A DNA stretch of 64,000 nucleotides from JAJPHF01 sp035293805 (GTDB lineage: Bacteria; Chloroflexota; UBA6077; JAJPHF01): positions 1 to 64,000 of the forward strand of contig DATGMD010000070.1 of assembly GCA_035293805.1 (NCBI GenBank). The letters run 5' to 3'. Below the pieces are notes generated by a model, which was not told the origin of the DNA, did not search any database, and worked only from the letters and a program-made list of their open reading frames with translations. Made by a program: the position numbers and the translations under genes. This document shows, piece after piece, positions 40,554-48,512 of this stretch (the first letter of the stretch is position 1; each line of letters starts with the position of its first letter).

Positions 40554-41735
40554 ATGAACGAACAGGCCCCGGACGCAGGTCTGCTTGCTAGTGACCCCGC
40601 CGATCGCTCGCCGACCGCCGACGATCTTACCAATCGCAAGCTGCTGAACTGGCTGTTCGACACCGGTCGAATCAACGTCCGGCGCTGCGCCCTCTTCGAC
40701 ACGCCGCCGCCGTCGCTCCCGGTGGCCCTGGACTGGGACCGCGTTGAAGGCATGATGCTCGGTCTGGCCGTGGGCGATGCGCTCGGCATCCCCACGGAGG
40801 GCCAGCTACCAGCGGAGCGCCGGGCACGCCACGGCGAGATCCGCGACTATCTGCCGAACAAGCACGTGCCCGAGCCGCGCGGGTTTCCCTCGGACGACAC
40901 GCAGCTCGCGTTCTGGACGCTGGAGCAGCTGCTTGTGGACGACGGGCTCGTTCCGGATCACTTGGCCGCGCGCTTCTGTCGCGATCACATCTTCGGCATT
41001 GGTAGTACGGTTCGAGACTTCATCCAGAACTATAAGGAGCGTAGGCTGCCGTGGTATGAGGCCGGGCCGAAGTCGGCCGGCAACGGGGCGCTGATGCGGG
41101 TGGCGCCGATCATCATTCCGCACCTGCGCACCAGCTCGGCGGATCTCTGGGTGGACGCGGCGCTCGCCGCGATGGTTACGCACAACGATTCGGGCTCGCT
41201 TGCCGCCTGCCTGGCCGTCGTCTCCATGCTCTGGCGCGTGCTGGCGATGGGCTCGCCGCCGCCCGCGGAGTGGTGGCTGGAGACTTACGTGGCCATCGCC
41301 CGTGAGCTTGAGGCCGACGAAACTTATCGCCCCCGCGCTCCACGGTTCGCGAGCTACAGGGGCCCGATGTGGCGGTTCGTCTACGAGCAAGTCAGCGTAG
41401 CGGCCGACGAGGACCTCTCGGTGCTCGACGCCTGCAACCGATGGCATTCCGGCGCTTTCCTGTTGGAGACAGTGCCCAGCGTTCTTTACATCCTGATGCG
41501 GCACGGCGACAACTTCGAGGAGGCGATCGTCCGCGCCGTGAACGACACGAAGGACAACGATACCGTAGCAGCGATCGTGGGGGCGGCGCTGGGCGCGCTC
41601 CACGGCAAGCAGGCCATCCCCGGCCGCTGGCTGACCGGGCTGTCAGGGCGCACGACCAACCGCGATGACGGCCGCATCTTCGAGCTACTGAACGATGCCC
41701 GCGGTCGCTGGTGGAACGCGGAGCGCGGCTCGTAG
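40554..41735 (+). CDS. ADP-ribosylglycohydrolase family protein
   Basis: ATG 40554 behind a strong AAGGAGA gives 393 residues. After a 60-residue N-terminal extension the DraG/ARH fold is clear: MMLGLAVGDALGIPTEG, SDDTQLAFW (Asp114, Asp115), GNGALMRVAPI, and late NDTKDNDTVAAIVGAALGALHG with the second pair of metal-binding aspartates. It removes ADP-ribose from proteins or similar N-glycosidic substrates using two Mg2+. It lies between an LVIVD protein and a binding lipoprotein; no ADP-ribosyltransferase is nearby. Confidence 0.9.
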   Translation: MNEQAPDAGLLASDPADRSPTADDLTNRKLLNWLFDTGRINVRRCALFDTPPPSLPVALDWDRVEGMMLGLAVGDALGIPTEGQLPAERRARHGEIRDYLPNKHVPEPRGFPSDDTQLAFWTLEQLLVDDGLVPDHLAARFCRDHIFGIGSTVRDFIQNYKERRLPWYEAGPKSAGNGALMRVAPIIIPHLRTSSADLWVDAALAAMVTHNDSGSLAACLAVVSMLWRVLAMGSPPPAEWWLETYVAIARELEADETYRPRAPRFASYRGPMWRFVYEQVSVAADEDLSVLDACNRWHSGAFLLETVPSVLYILMRHGDNFEEAIVRAVNDTKDNDTVAAIVGAALGALHGKQAIPGRWLTGLSGRTTNRDDGRIFELLNDARGRWWNAERGS

Positions 41736-41807
41736 CGCCTCGCCCGTGCCGCCGATTGTGCTACATTCAGCCTACTGCGCCGACCCGGCCGAGCGAGAGG
41801 GCTTGCC

Positions 41808-42923
41808 ATGTGTCGATCCAGACCGGCTTACCGAAGATTGCGCCGGCTATCGCTCGCTGGACCGCTGTTGGCGCTCGTCCTGGTAGGTATGGTCGCCTGC
41901 GCGCCGAGCGGGGCGGCGCCCTCCCAGCCCCCCAATGCCGGGGGCGGCACATCCGGCGCGTCGGGTTCTCCAGCGGCGTTGGAGGGGGCGCCCGCCGGCT
42001 CCTCGGCATCCGCGGGCGCCGGCGGAGCCACGGTGACGCCCGCGCCGCTGGCGCACGTGCGCTACGGCATGCCGGCTAGCTCCATCCAGTACTTCTATCT
42101 CACCGTGGCCCAAGAACAGGGCTTCTACCGTGAACAGGGGCTCGACGCCGAGCTGCAGCTCGCCGCCGCCAATGCCATCCTCGCCGCCCTCACCGCCGGC
42201 GAGCTGGACTACACGGCCGGACTGCCGGGCGGCGTCCGCCTGGCGCTGCGCGGCGGCCCCGTCAAGGTGGCGTCCGTCGTCACCCTGCAGAGCTTCACGC
42301 TCCTCACGCGCCCCGACATCACCGCGCCCACGCAGCTGCGCGGCAAGCCGGTGGCCATCTCGTCCCCGGGCGCGATCAGCGAGCAGGCGATGCGCCGCGC
42401 GCTCGCGCATCTCGGCCTCGACCCGCAGAACGACGTGACGGCCATCGCGATGGGCGATCCGGCCGTGCAGTGGCAGGCGCTGCAAGCGGGTGCCGTCGAG
42501 GCTGCCGCGCTCACCCTGCCCTACAGCGTCCTCGCCGAGCGCGACGGCTACCGCGTCTGGGTACGCACCGACACGCTGCTGCGCGCGGCCAACACGGGGC
42601 TGGTGGCGCCGCAGGAGCGCATCGACCACCGCCGCGACGAGGTCGTGCGCGTGCTGCGCGCCGAGCAGGCCGCCGTCGCCTGGATGCGCGCCCACCGCGA
42701 CGAGGGCGCGGCGCTGCTCGCGGCGCACGTTGACATGGCGCCCGACGTGGCCCGCGCGGTCTACGATGCCGGCCTGGAGACTTACGTCGACCCGACCGAT
42801 CTGGACGCGCTGCGCGACGCCGTCGAGGCGGTGATCGCCAACGAGTCGGCCGCCGGCGGCGTCGAGGCGAAGGGCTGGAACGACCTGGTCGATCCGACGC
42901 TCGCCCGCGAGGCCGCCCGCTGA
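41808..42923 (+). CDS. SsuA/TauA/THI5-type ABC substrate-binding lipoprotein
   Basis: A 371-residue lipoprotein with lipobox MVAC, lipidation at Cys31, and a 40-residue Gly/Ser/Ala/Pro linker. The mature part has VRYGMPASSIQYFYLTVAQEQGFY, GLDAELQL, ELDYTAGLPGG and QLRGKPVAISSPGAISE, the NMT1-like type II binding-protein pattern. GAGAGG precedes the ATG. A hydantoinase A gene follows 69 nt later on the same strand, suggesting uptake of its substrate, but no transporter membrane subunits are encoded. Confidence 0.87.
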   Translation: MCRSRPAYRRLRRLSLAGPLLALVLVGMVACAPSGAAPSQPPNAGGGTSGASGSPAALEGAPAGSSASAGAGGATVTPAPLAHVRYGMPASSIQYFYLTVAQEQGFYREQGLDAELQLAAANAILAALTAGELDYTAGLPGGVRLALRGGPVKVASVVTLQSFTLLTRPDITAPTQLRGKPVAISSPGAISEQAMRRALAHLGLDPQNDVTAIAMGDPAVQWQALQAGAVEAAALTLPYSVLAERDGYRVWVRTDTLLRAANTGLVAPQERIDHRRDEVVRVLRAEQAAVAWMRAHRDEGAALLAAHVDMAPDVARAVYDAGLETYVDPTDLDALRDAVEAVIANESAAGGVEAKGWNDLVDPTLAREAAR

Positions 42924-42992
42924 CCCACGGGGCGCACGCGATCAATCGCGCCTGCGGCGGACAAGCCGGGCGCGATCAAGCGGAGTAGCTGG

Positions 42993-45041
42993 ATGGCCCT
43001 GACCATCGCCCTCGACATCGGCGGCACGTTTACCGATCTCGTGGCCTTCGACGCCGCGGGCACGGTGCATCACGCGAAAAGCTCCACCACCCCGACCGAC
43101 CTCGCCGTCGGCATCCGCGAGACGCTCGCCAAGAGCGGGCTAGACGTGGCCCCGGCCGAGAGCTTCGTCCACGGCTCGACCATCGCCATCAACACCGCGC
43201 TGGAGCGCACCGGCGCGCGCACGGCGCTCGTCGTGACCCAGGGCATGCGCGATGTCTACCGTATCGGCCGCGGCAACCGTCCCGAGGCGTACAACATCCA
43301 CTTCCAGCGCCCGGAGCCCTACGTCCCGCGCCACCTGACCTTCGAGGTGACCGAGCGCCTGAACGCCGCCGGCGAGCCGATCGTGCCGTTCGACGCCGCG
43401 CAGGCCGCCGACGTGGCGCGCCAGGTCGCCGCGGCCGACGTCGAGGCCGTGGCCGTCTGCTTCATCCACTCCTGGGCCAACCCCGACCACGAGGCGCGCA
43501 TGGGCGAGGTGCTGCGCGCCGCCCTGCCGGGGACCTACCTCTCGCTCTCGCACGAGGTGCTGCGCGAGTACCGCGAGTACGAGCGCACCAGCACGACCGT
43601 CATGAACGCCTACGTCGGCCCGCGCGTCAGCCGCTACCTGGCGGCGCTGGAAGACCTGCTGGCCCAGCTGGGCTTCCGCGGCCGGCTGCTCATCATGCAG
43701 TCGAACGGCGGCGTGATGGCGCCCGACACGGCCAAGCGCACGCCCGTCGCGATCATGGAGTCGGGCCCCGTCGGCGGCATCCTCGCCGCGGCCGAGGTCG
43801 GGCGGGCGCTCGACTACCCGAGCGTCATCGCCTTCGACATGGGCGGCACGACGGCGAAGGCCAGTCTCGTGCAGGACGGCGTGCCCGACATCGCCCAGGG
43901 CTACTACGTCGGCGGCTACGTCAGCGGCCAGCCGGTGATGCTGCCGGTGGTGGACGTGGTCGAGGTCGGCACGGGCGGCGGCAGCATCGCCTGGATCGAC
44001 GAGGTGGGCGCCTTGAAGGTGGGGCCGCGCAGCGCCGGCGGCCACCCCGGCCCCATCGCCTACGGCTGGGGCGGCACCGAGCCGACGATCACCGACGCCA
44101 ACGTCGTGCTCGGGCGGCTGAGCCCGACGCGCTTCCTCGGCGGCGAGATGCGCCTGCAAGTGGACGCCGCGCGCGCCGGCATCGCCGAGCGCGTGGCGCG
44201 GCCGCTCGACCTCGACCCGGTCGCCGCGGCGCTCGGCATCGTGAAGATCGCCGTCGCCAAGATGTCGCTCGCCGTGCGCGGCGTGTCGGTCGAGCGCGGC
44301 TTCGACCCGCGCGACTTCGCGCTCGTCGCCTTCGGCGGCGCCGGGCCGCTGCACGCGGCCGAGATCGCCCGCGAGCTGCACGTCCCCACGGTCGTCGTGC
44401 CGCGCCTGCCAGCCCACTTCTCGGCGCTCGGCATGCTGATGGCCGATCTGCGCCACGACTACGTGCGCACCTACTACCGGCCGCTGGCCGAGTCCGACTT
44501 CGCCGCCATCCAGGCGATCTGCGACGAGCTGATCGCCCACGGGCGCGCGCTGCTGGCGGACGAGGGCGTGCGCCCGGCGGCGATGCGCTTCGAGCGCTAC
44601 CTGGACGTGCGCTACGTCGGCCAGGAGTTCAGCATCCAGACGCCGGTCACCGAAGCCGAGCTAGCGGCCGGCGACCAGGCTGCTATCCGCGCCCGCTTCG
44701 ACGCCATCCACGACCGCCGCTACGGGCACCAGGCGGCCGACGAGCCGGTCGAGATCGTGAACGTGCGGCTCACCGCGCGCGGCGCCCGCGAGCGTCCCGC
44801 CGTCGGCGCCGTCGCTCCCGCGGTGGGCGACCCGCGGGTCGGCACGCGCCCCGTCGTGCTCGATGACCCGGCCCGCCCCGTGGACTGCCCCATCTACGAC
44901 CGCGACCGGCTGCGCCCCGGCGTGCCGGTCAGCGGCCCGGCCATCGTGGAAGAGTACGCCTCGACCACCCTGCTCTTCCCCGGCGACGTCGCCCGCGCGG
45001 CGCCGACCGGCGAGCTAATCATCAGCATCGGGGGCGCCTAG
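42993..45041 (+). CDS. Hydantoinase/oxoprolinase A subunit (HyuA-like)
   Basis: A 682-residue HyuA-family ATPase: LDIGGTFTDLV at the N-terminus is the phosphate-binding motif, HGSTIAINTALERTGARTALV and SNGGVMAP follow, and AFDMGGTTAKASLVQDG is the second phosphate loop. The C-terminal segment ends GELIISIGG. HyuA normally works with a ~550-residue HyuB in ATP-dependent opening of hydantoins or 5-oxoproline, or in acetone/acetophenone carboxylases. No hyuB follows here; the next 518 nt are non-coding. The ligand may match the upstream binding lipoprotein. Confidence 0.9.
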   Translation: MALTIALDIGGTFTDLVAFDAAGTVHHAKSSTTPTDLAVGIRETLAKSGLDVAPAESFVHGSTIAINTALERTGARTALVVTQGMRDVYRIGRGNRPEAYNIHFQRPEPYVPRHLTFEVTERLNAAGEPIVPFDAAQAADVARQVAAADVEAVAVCFIHSWANPDHEARMGEVLRAALPGTYLSLSHEVLREYREYERTSTTVMNAYVGPRVSRYLAALEDLLAQLGFRGRLLIMQSNGGVMAPDTAKRTPVAIMESGPVGGILAAAEVGRALDYPSVIAFDMGGTTAKASLVQDGVPDIAQGYYVGGYVSGQPVMLPVVDVVEVGTGGGSIAWIDEVGALKVGPRSAGGHPGPIAYGWGGTEPTITDANVVLGRLSPTRFLGGEMRLQVDAARAGIAERVARPLDLDPVAAALGIVKIAVAKMSLAVRGVSVERGFDPRDFALVAFGGAGPLHAAEIARELHVPTVVVPRLPAHFSALGMLMADLRHDYVRTYYRPLAESDFAAIQAICDELIAHGRALLADEGVRPAAMRFERYLDVRYVGQEFSIQTPVTEAELAAGDQAAIRARFDAIHDRRYGHQAADEPVEIVNVRLTARGARERPAVGAVAPAVGDPRVGTRPVVLDDPARPVDCPIYDRDRLRPGVPVSGPAIVEEYASTTLLFPGDVARAAPTGELIISIGGA

Positions 45042-45559
45042 CCCTCGGCAGCCGTCGAGACCAGCGCCGAGAAGATCGTGAGCCGCCGCCAGGTGCTCTA
45101 CTGGGGCCGCGACGCGCCGCCCGCCCCCTGCACGTCTATCGGCCCGACGGCACCCACCGCAGCAACCCCCGGAGTGAGGTGTAGGCCGTGGGCAAGTGGC
45201 CCCCACCACTGGATGCTGCTGGCGAATCCGCCGGCGAGCGGTCACATCAAGCGACGCCGATCAGTTCGCGTACACCGCCAGCAGCCAAGCAGGCCGGGCC
45301 GGTAGGAAGAGGAAGGATTGGCCGTCAGTTGGTATCAGACGCCGCAGGGGTCCCTGTCACGTCATCTGCTCCGACTACTGATACCGCATCCGGGGGTGGC
45401 GTTCCCTTATATCGAATCCGCCGGTGGCGTTCCCTTACTCCCTCTCCCCTTGGGAGAGGGTTGGGGTGAGGGCCCGCCTCCGTCGGCGAGCCCCAGGGCC
45501 GGACCGGATACGATCCCTGCGTCGGAGTCCAACTGTGTGGCCCGGTTCTGACCGCGCCC
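45042..45559. other. Intergenic region with palindrome and direct repeats
   Basis: The 518 bases hold no supported gene. A frame ending LHVYRPDGTHRSNPRSEV before TAG at about 45183 has coding-like character and may be the tail of a lost gene. GGTGGCGTTCCCTTA is repeated at 45395-45409 and 45423-45437. CCCTCTCCC-CTT-GGGAGAGGG is a perfect 9-bp hairpin at 45440-45460. Confidence 0.45.
45440..45460. terminator. Hairpin downstream of HyuA, between convergent genes
   Basis: CCCTCTCCC-CTT-GGGAGAGGG, a perfect 9-bp stem, is followed by TTGGGGTGAGGG. It lies between two convergent genes. The sequence resembles repeats at about 54697-54746 and 59825, so it is a dispersed palindrome that may serve as a terminator. 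Confidence 0.5.
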
Positions 45560-46261
45560 TCATCGGCCGGGCGACGGGGCCGCCGAATCCCGCATCCGCC
45601 AGGCGACGACGACCAGCCAGATGATCCACGCCAGGGTGAGGGCCCAGGCCAGCACGATCAAGATCGTGTGCGTTGGCGAGAAGCCCTCCGAGCCGAGCAC
45701 CCAGCCTTGCACCAGGTAGGTGAGGCCGGAGAGCCCCATCAGGTAGGCAATCGGCCGCGTGACCCACGCCGTCCGCACGACCGCGGCCGCGAACAGGAGC
45801 AAAGCGAGGCCCAGCGCGAAGTCCTGGTAGCTCCTCATGCCCCACTCGAGCCAGCGGATTGCCTCGGCGCTCGCGAAGCGTGCCGCCTTCTCGGCGTCCG
45901 GGGCGCTCACCCACGCCACGTCGGCCTGCTTGTTGGCGACCCCGTCCACCGCCTGGAGGGCGCCGTACAGCGCCAGAGCCGCCACCGCCGCAGCGGCACC
46001 GAATCGCCCCGCCCATCTCGCCGTTCCAGCCTGAACGTCCAGGGCGAAGAACAGGGCGAGCAGCCCCGCGAGCAGGATCGCCATGCCCGCGAACTGGCCG
46101 AGGTGCATGGCCGTCCAGATCCCGCTGCCGGCGTAGGCGGCGAAAATGGCGGGGTGGTCATTCGCGTCCCCACCAGTGTGGAACTGGGTGACCACGATGT
46201 ACAGGAGTTGTCCCACGAGCAGCAGCGTAGCCGACAGGCGCAGCGACGTGCGATCGATCAT
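45560..46261 (-). CDS. Integral membrane protein (DUF4386-like)
   Basis: A 233-residue protein with about six or seven membrane helices: LRLSATLLLVGQLLYIVVTQF, MHLGQFAGMAILLAGLLALFFAL, AAAAVAALALYGALQAV, FALGLALLLFAAAVV, IAYLMGLSGLTYLVQGWVLG and ILIVLAWALTLAWIIWLVVVAW. The VTQFHTGGDANDHPAIFAAYA loop is shared with widespread DUF4386-like hypothetical proteins. Function is unknown. GGAGGCGCC precedes the ATG. It is convergent with the HyuA gene and alone on its strand. Confidence 0.75.
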   Translation of the reverse strand: MIDRTSLRLSATLLLVGQLLYIVVTQFHTGGDANDHPAIFAAYAGSGIWTAMHLGQFAGMAILLAGLLALFFALDVQAGTARWAGRFGAAAAVAALALYGALQAVDGVANKQADVAWVSAPDAEKAARFASAEAIRWLEWGMRSYQDFALGLALLLFAAAVVRTAWVTRPIAYLMGLSGLTYLVQGWVLGSEGFSPTHTILIVLAWALTLAWIIWLVVVAWRMRDSAAPSPGR

Positions 46262-46799
46262 GGCGCCTCCGTGGCAAGGTCTGGGTCCTCATGCCGAACC
46301 GAACACGCTCTCACCTGCCCTGGCCGGACGACCGCCCCCCGCCAATGCATTATCTATAGAGAGGCCGCGAGGCGCGCCGGAGAGCGCCTGCTAGCTCGCG
46401 CGACGTGGTCGCTTATCTTGCGCCGTACACGCCTCCCACCCCGCCCGCCGCCCGCGCCCGACCCGGGGCCTCCCCGCCGGCCCGGCCCGCGACGAGCCAC
46501 CGGGGGAGTATCGTACGGGGCAAACGATGCGGCCTTCCGCGCCCGACCAGCACGCGCCAACCCGCGCCCGGCCTAGCAGTTAACCACCCGGTCAAGGAGC
46601 ATCGTTTGACCGTTCCTCGGCTAAATTACTGCGCCGCCACGTCGTGCGGCGCGGCCCCGGGGGCGTCAGCTGGACAGCGACGGTGCTCGCCGCGCACGGC
46701 ACGTTCCAGTCGCTCCCGCCGCGGCGCGGCCCCGGGGGCGTCAGCTGGACAGCGACCTGCGGCTGCGCTAAGGTAGCCGCGAACGGAGAGGAGGCCGCC
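46262..46799. other. Intergenic region with a 36-bp tandem duplication
   Basis: No gene is supported. A 36-bp sequence, GCGGCGCGGCCCCGGGGGCG then TCAGCTGGACAGCGAC, occurs at 46646-46681 and again, identical, at 46721-46756. The second copy ends 43 nt before the MBL-fold gene start. AT-rich ATGCATTATCTATAGAG lies near 46347. Confidence 0.55.
46646..46756 (+). repeat. Two identical 36-bp direct repeats upstream of MBL gene
   Basis: The copies at 46646-46681 and 46721-46756 are identical over 36 bp with a 75-bp period. The 39 bp between them are unrelated. This could be a recent duplication or a pair of regulatory sites. Confidence 0.6.
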
Positions 46800-47663
46800 A
46801 TGCGCCGTGTGAGCGACAACGTCTACGCCGAGTGCTACTTCGCCGGCTGCAACCCCAGCTTTCTCGTCACCAGCGAGGGCGTCGTCATGTTCGACACGCC
46901 TCAGCAGCCCATCGACGCCGTGCGCTGGCGCGAGCGCCTCCAGGAGCACGGCCCCATCCGCTACCTCATCAACACCGAGCCGCACATCGATCACATCTCG
47001 GGCAACGCCTACTTCCCCGGCGTCGAGGTCATCGGCCAGGCGGGCATCCAGCCGCGCTACGAGCAATCCATCCCGCAGATGACCGGGCCCGAGCGGCTGG
47101 ACCTGCTGAAACAGAACGACCCGGACAGCGTGTGGCTCTTCAACCACCCCGACTACCCACCCAACCCGCCCACCCGCACCTTCGGCGACGCGCTTACGCT
47201 GCGCCTGGGCAACCACACGATCGAGTGTACGCACCTGCCCGGCCACACGGCCCCGCAGACCGCCATTTACCTGCCCGAGGAGGGCGTGCTGATCACGGGC
47301 GACAACATCTTCCAGCGCACCAAGACGTGGCTGCAGGAGTGCGACCCGTGGGAGTGGCTCGACGCCCTGCGCACCATCGAGACGTACGACACGGCCGCGA
47401 TCATCCCCGGCCACGGCGAGGTCTGCGACTACCGCTACGTGCAGGAGCAGCGGCAGGTCGTGCAGGACTGGATCGGCGCCGTCGAAGACTTTGTGCGCCG
47501 CGGCCTCAGCGAGGAAGAAGCCCTGCAACAGCCGGCGCCCGCGGCCGATCCCTACCCGCTCGGCCAGCGCCTCCACCACTTGACCGACCGCGTCAACGCG
47601 ATGAATGTCAGCAACCTGTACAAGCGCATCGTCGCGCGCCAGCAGAGCGGCCAGAGCAACTGA
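46800..47663 (+). CDS. MBL-fold metallohydrolase with altered first histidine
   Basis: ATG 46800 with GGAGAGGAGG upstream gives 287 residues. The metal motif reads NTEPHIDHISGN, so the usual HxHxDH begins with Glu instead of His. HLPGHTAPQ, ITGDNIFQ and IIPGHGEV supply the later histidines and aspartate. The fold is that of glyoxalase II-like hydrolases. The EPHxDH variant is seen in a subset of MBL proteins and may bind metals differently. It is a single gene between a duplication and a palindrome array; substrate unknown. Confidence 0.82.
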   Translation: MRRVSDNVYAECYFAGCNPSFLVTSEGVVMFDTPQQPIDAVRWRERLQEHGPIRYLINTEPHIDHISGNAYFPGVEVIGQAGIQPRYEQSIPQMTGPERLDLLKQNDPDSVWLFNHPDYPPNPPTRTFGDALTLRLGNHTIECTHLPGHTAPQTAIYLPEEGVLITGDNIFQRTKTWLQECDPWEWLDALRTIETYDTAAIIPGHGEVCDYRYVQEQRQVVQDWIGAVEDFVRRGLSEEEALQQPAPAADPYPLGQRLHHLTDRVNAMNVSNLYKRIVARQQSGQSN

Positions 47664-48064
47664 GACAGCGAGGAATGCTGCGACCGGTTGGTAGGGCAGG
47701 GACCCATGCCCTGCCACCTCATTGCAAGGGCGAGGCCACCGCTGGGGTGGGGCAGGGGCTCGTCCCCTGCCGCCCGGCCGCAACCATAGCCATCCCTTCC
47801 AGCGAGCGTGAGGTAGGGCAGGGGCTCGTCCCCTGCCGCCCGGCCGGGTCTGCTCATACCGGCCGATCTAGCGAACACGTCGTAGGGCAGGGGCTCGTCC
47901 CCTGCCGCCCGGCGTCGGGCAGCCGCGAGGCGGCAGAGAATGAGCCGGCTCTGCTTCAGTTGCCCTGCACTATGCTCTCGTCCGAGCGCCTAGCTGCGGA
48001 GCGCCCGAGTTGTACCCGCCCCTGGCGCTCCGGTACGCTGCTGGCGGACGCGGGTGAGGAGCGC
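47664..48064. repeat. Array of four REP-like palindromes
   Basis: Four related hairpins, based on GTAGGGCAGGGG-CTCGT-CCCCTGCCGCCCGG, lie at 47691-47718, 47747-47779, 47813-47845 and 47882-47913, with starts 56-69 nt apart. Copies 3 and 4 are identical over 32 nt, copy 2 differs in a few positions, and copy 1 is shorter and divergent. No gene is supported in the interval. Confidence 0.65.
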
Positions 48065-48493
48065 ATGGTGGACAGCCGAGAGCCGTGCCCCGAGTGCGGC
48101 GCGCCAGCGGTGGATGGGCTGGGCTGCTGGGAGCAGCTCGGGGCGCTGCTGGCCTGGGAAGGGGACGATCCCGAGCTACGAGCGGAGCACTTCCTGACCG
48201 TGGCGGCGTACAACCTCCAACACCCCGCGCAGTTTACGGACGCGGCGCTCGGCGGGCTGTGCGCGGCGTTCATCGAGCGGCTGGACCGCGGCGTGGCGAC
48301 CGTCGAGCTACGGCGGCGCGCGGCCCGGCAGTTCGACGGCCCGACGCGCGTGCTCCGCAAGCCGTCCGAGCGCCGGCCGGTCCTGCGGCGGTGGCGCATG
48401 ACCATCGCGGACGTCTATCTGCCCGAACAGCCGGCGGGCGCCGCGGACCGGGTGCGCGCCTGGGCCGCGGCGATTCGCGCCGAGCTGAGCTGA
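48065..48493 (+). CDS. DUF5946 family protein
   Basis: A 142-residue protein starting at ATG 48065 that fits DUF5946. CPECGAP (Cys8, Cys11), then GLGCWEQLGALLAWEGDDPELRAEHFLTVAAYNLQHPAQFTD are the conserved blocks of this family. The paired cysteines plus His residues suggest a metal site. Function is unknown. It precedes the molybdenum hydroxylase large subunit by 19 nt and is probably co-transcribed with it. Confidence 0.8.
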   Translation: MVDSREPCPECGAPAVDGLGCWEQLGALLAWEGDDPELRAEHFLTVAAYNLQHPAQFTDAALGGLCAAFIERLDRGVATVELRRRAARQFDGPTRVLRKPSERRPVLRRWRMTIADVYLPEQPAGAADRVRAWAAAIRAELS

Positions 48494-48512
48494 GCTGTCG
48501 AAGGAGGCAACC

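Noticed and set aside
45078..45305. Small open frame after HyuA
   Set aside because: No ribosome binding site, no domain, and Arg/Pro/Ser-rich composition; it lies in a repeat-rich gap.
47691..47913. Possible CRISPR array
   Set aside because: Units are palindromic and imperfect, spacers are only 23-37 nt and vary, and no cas gene is near; it is a REP-like array.
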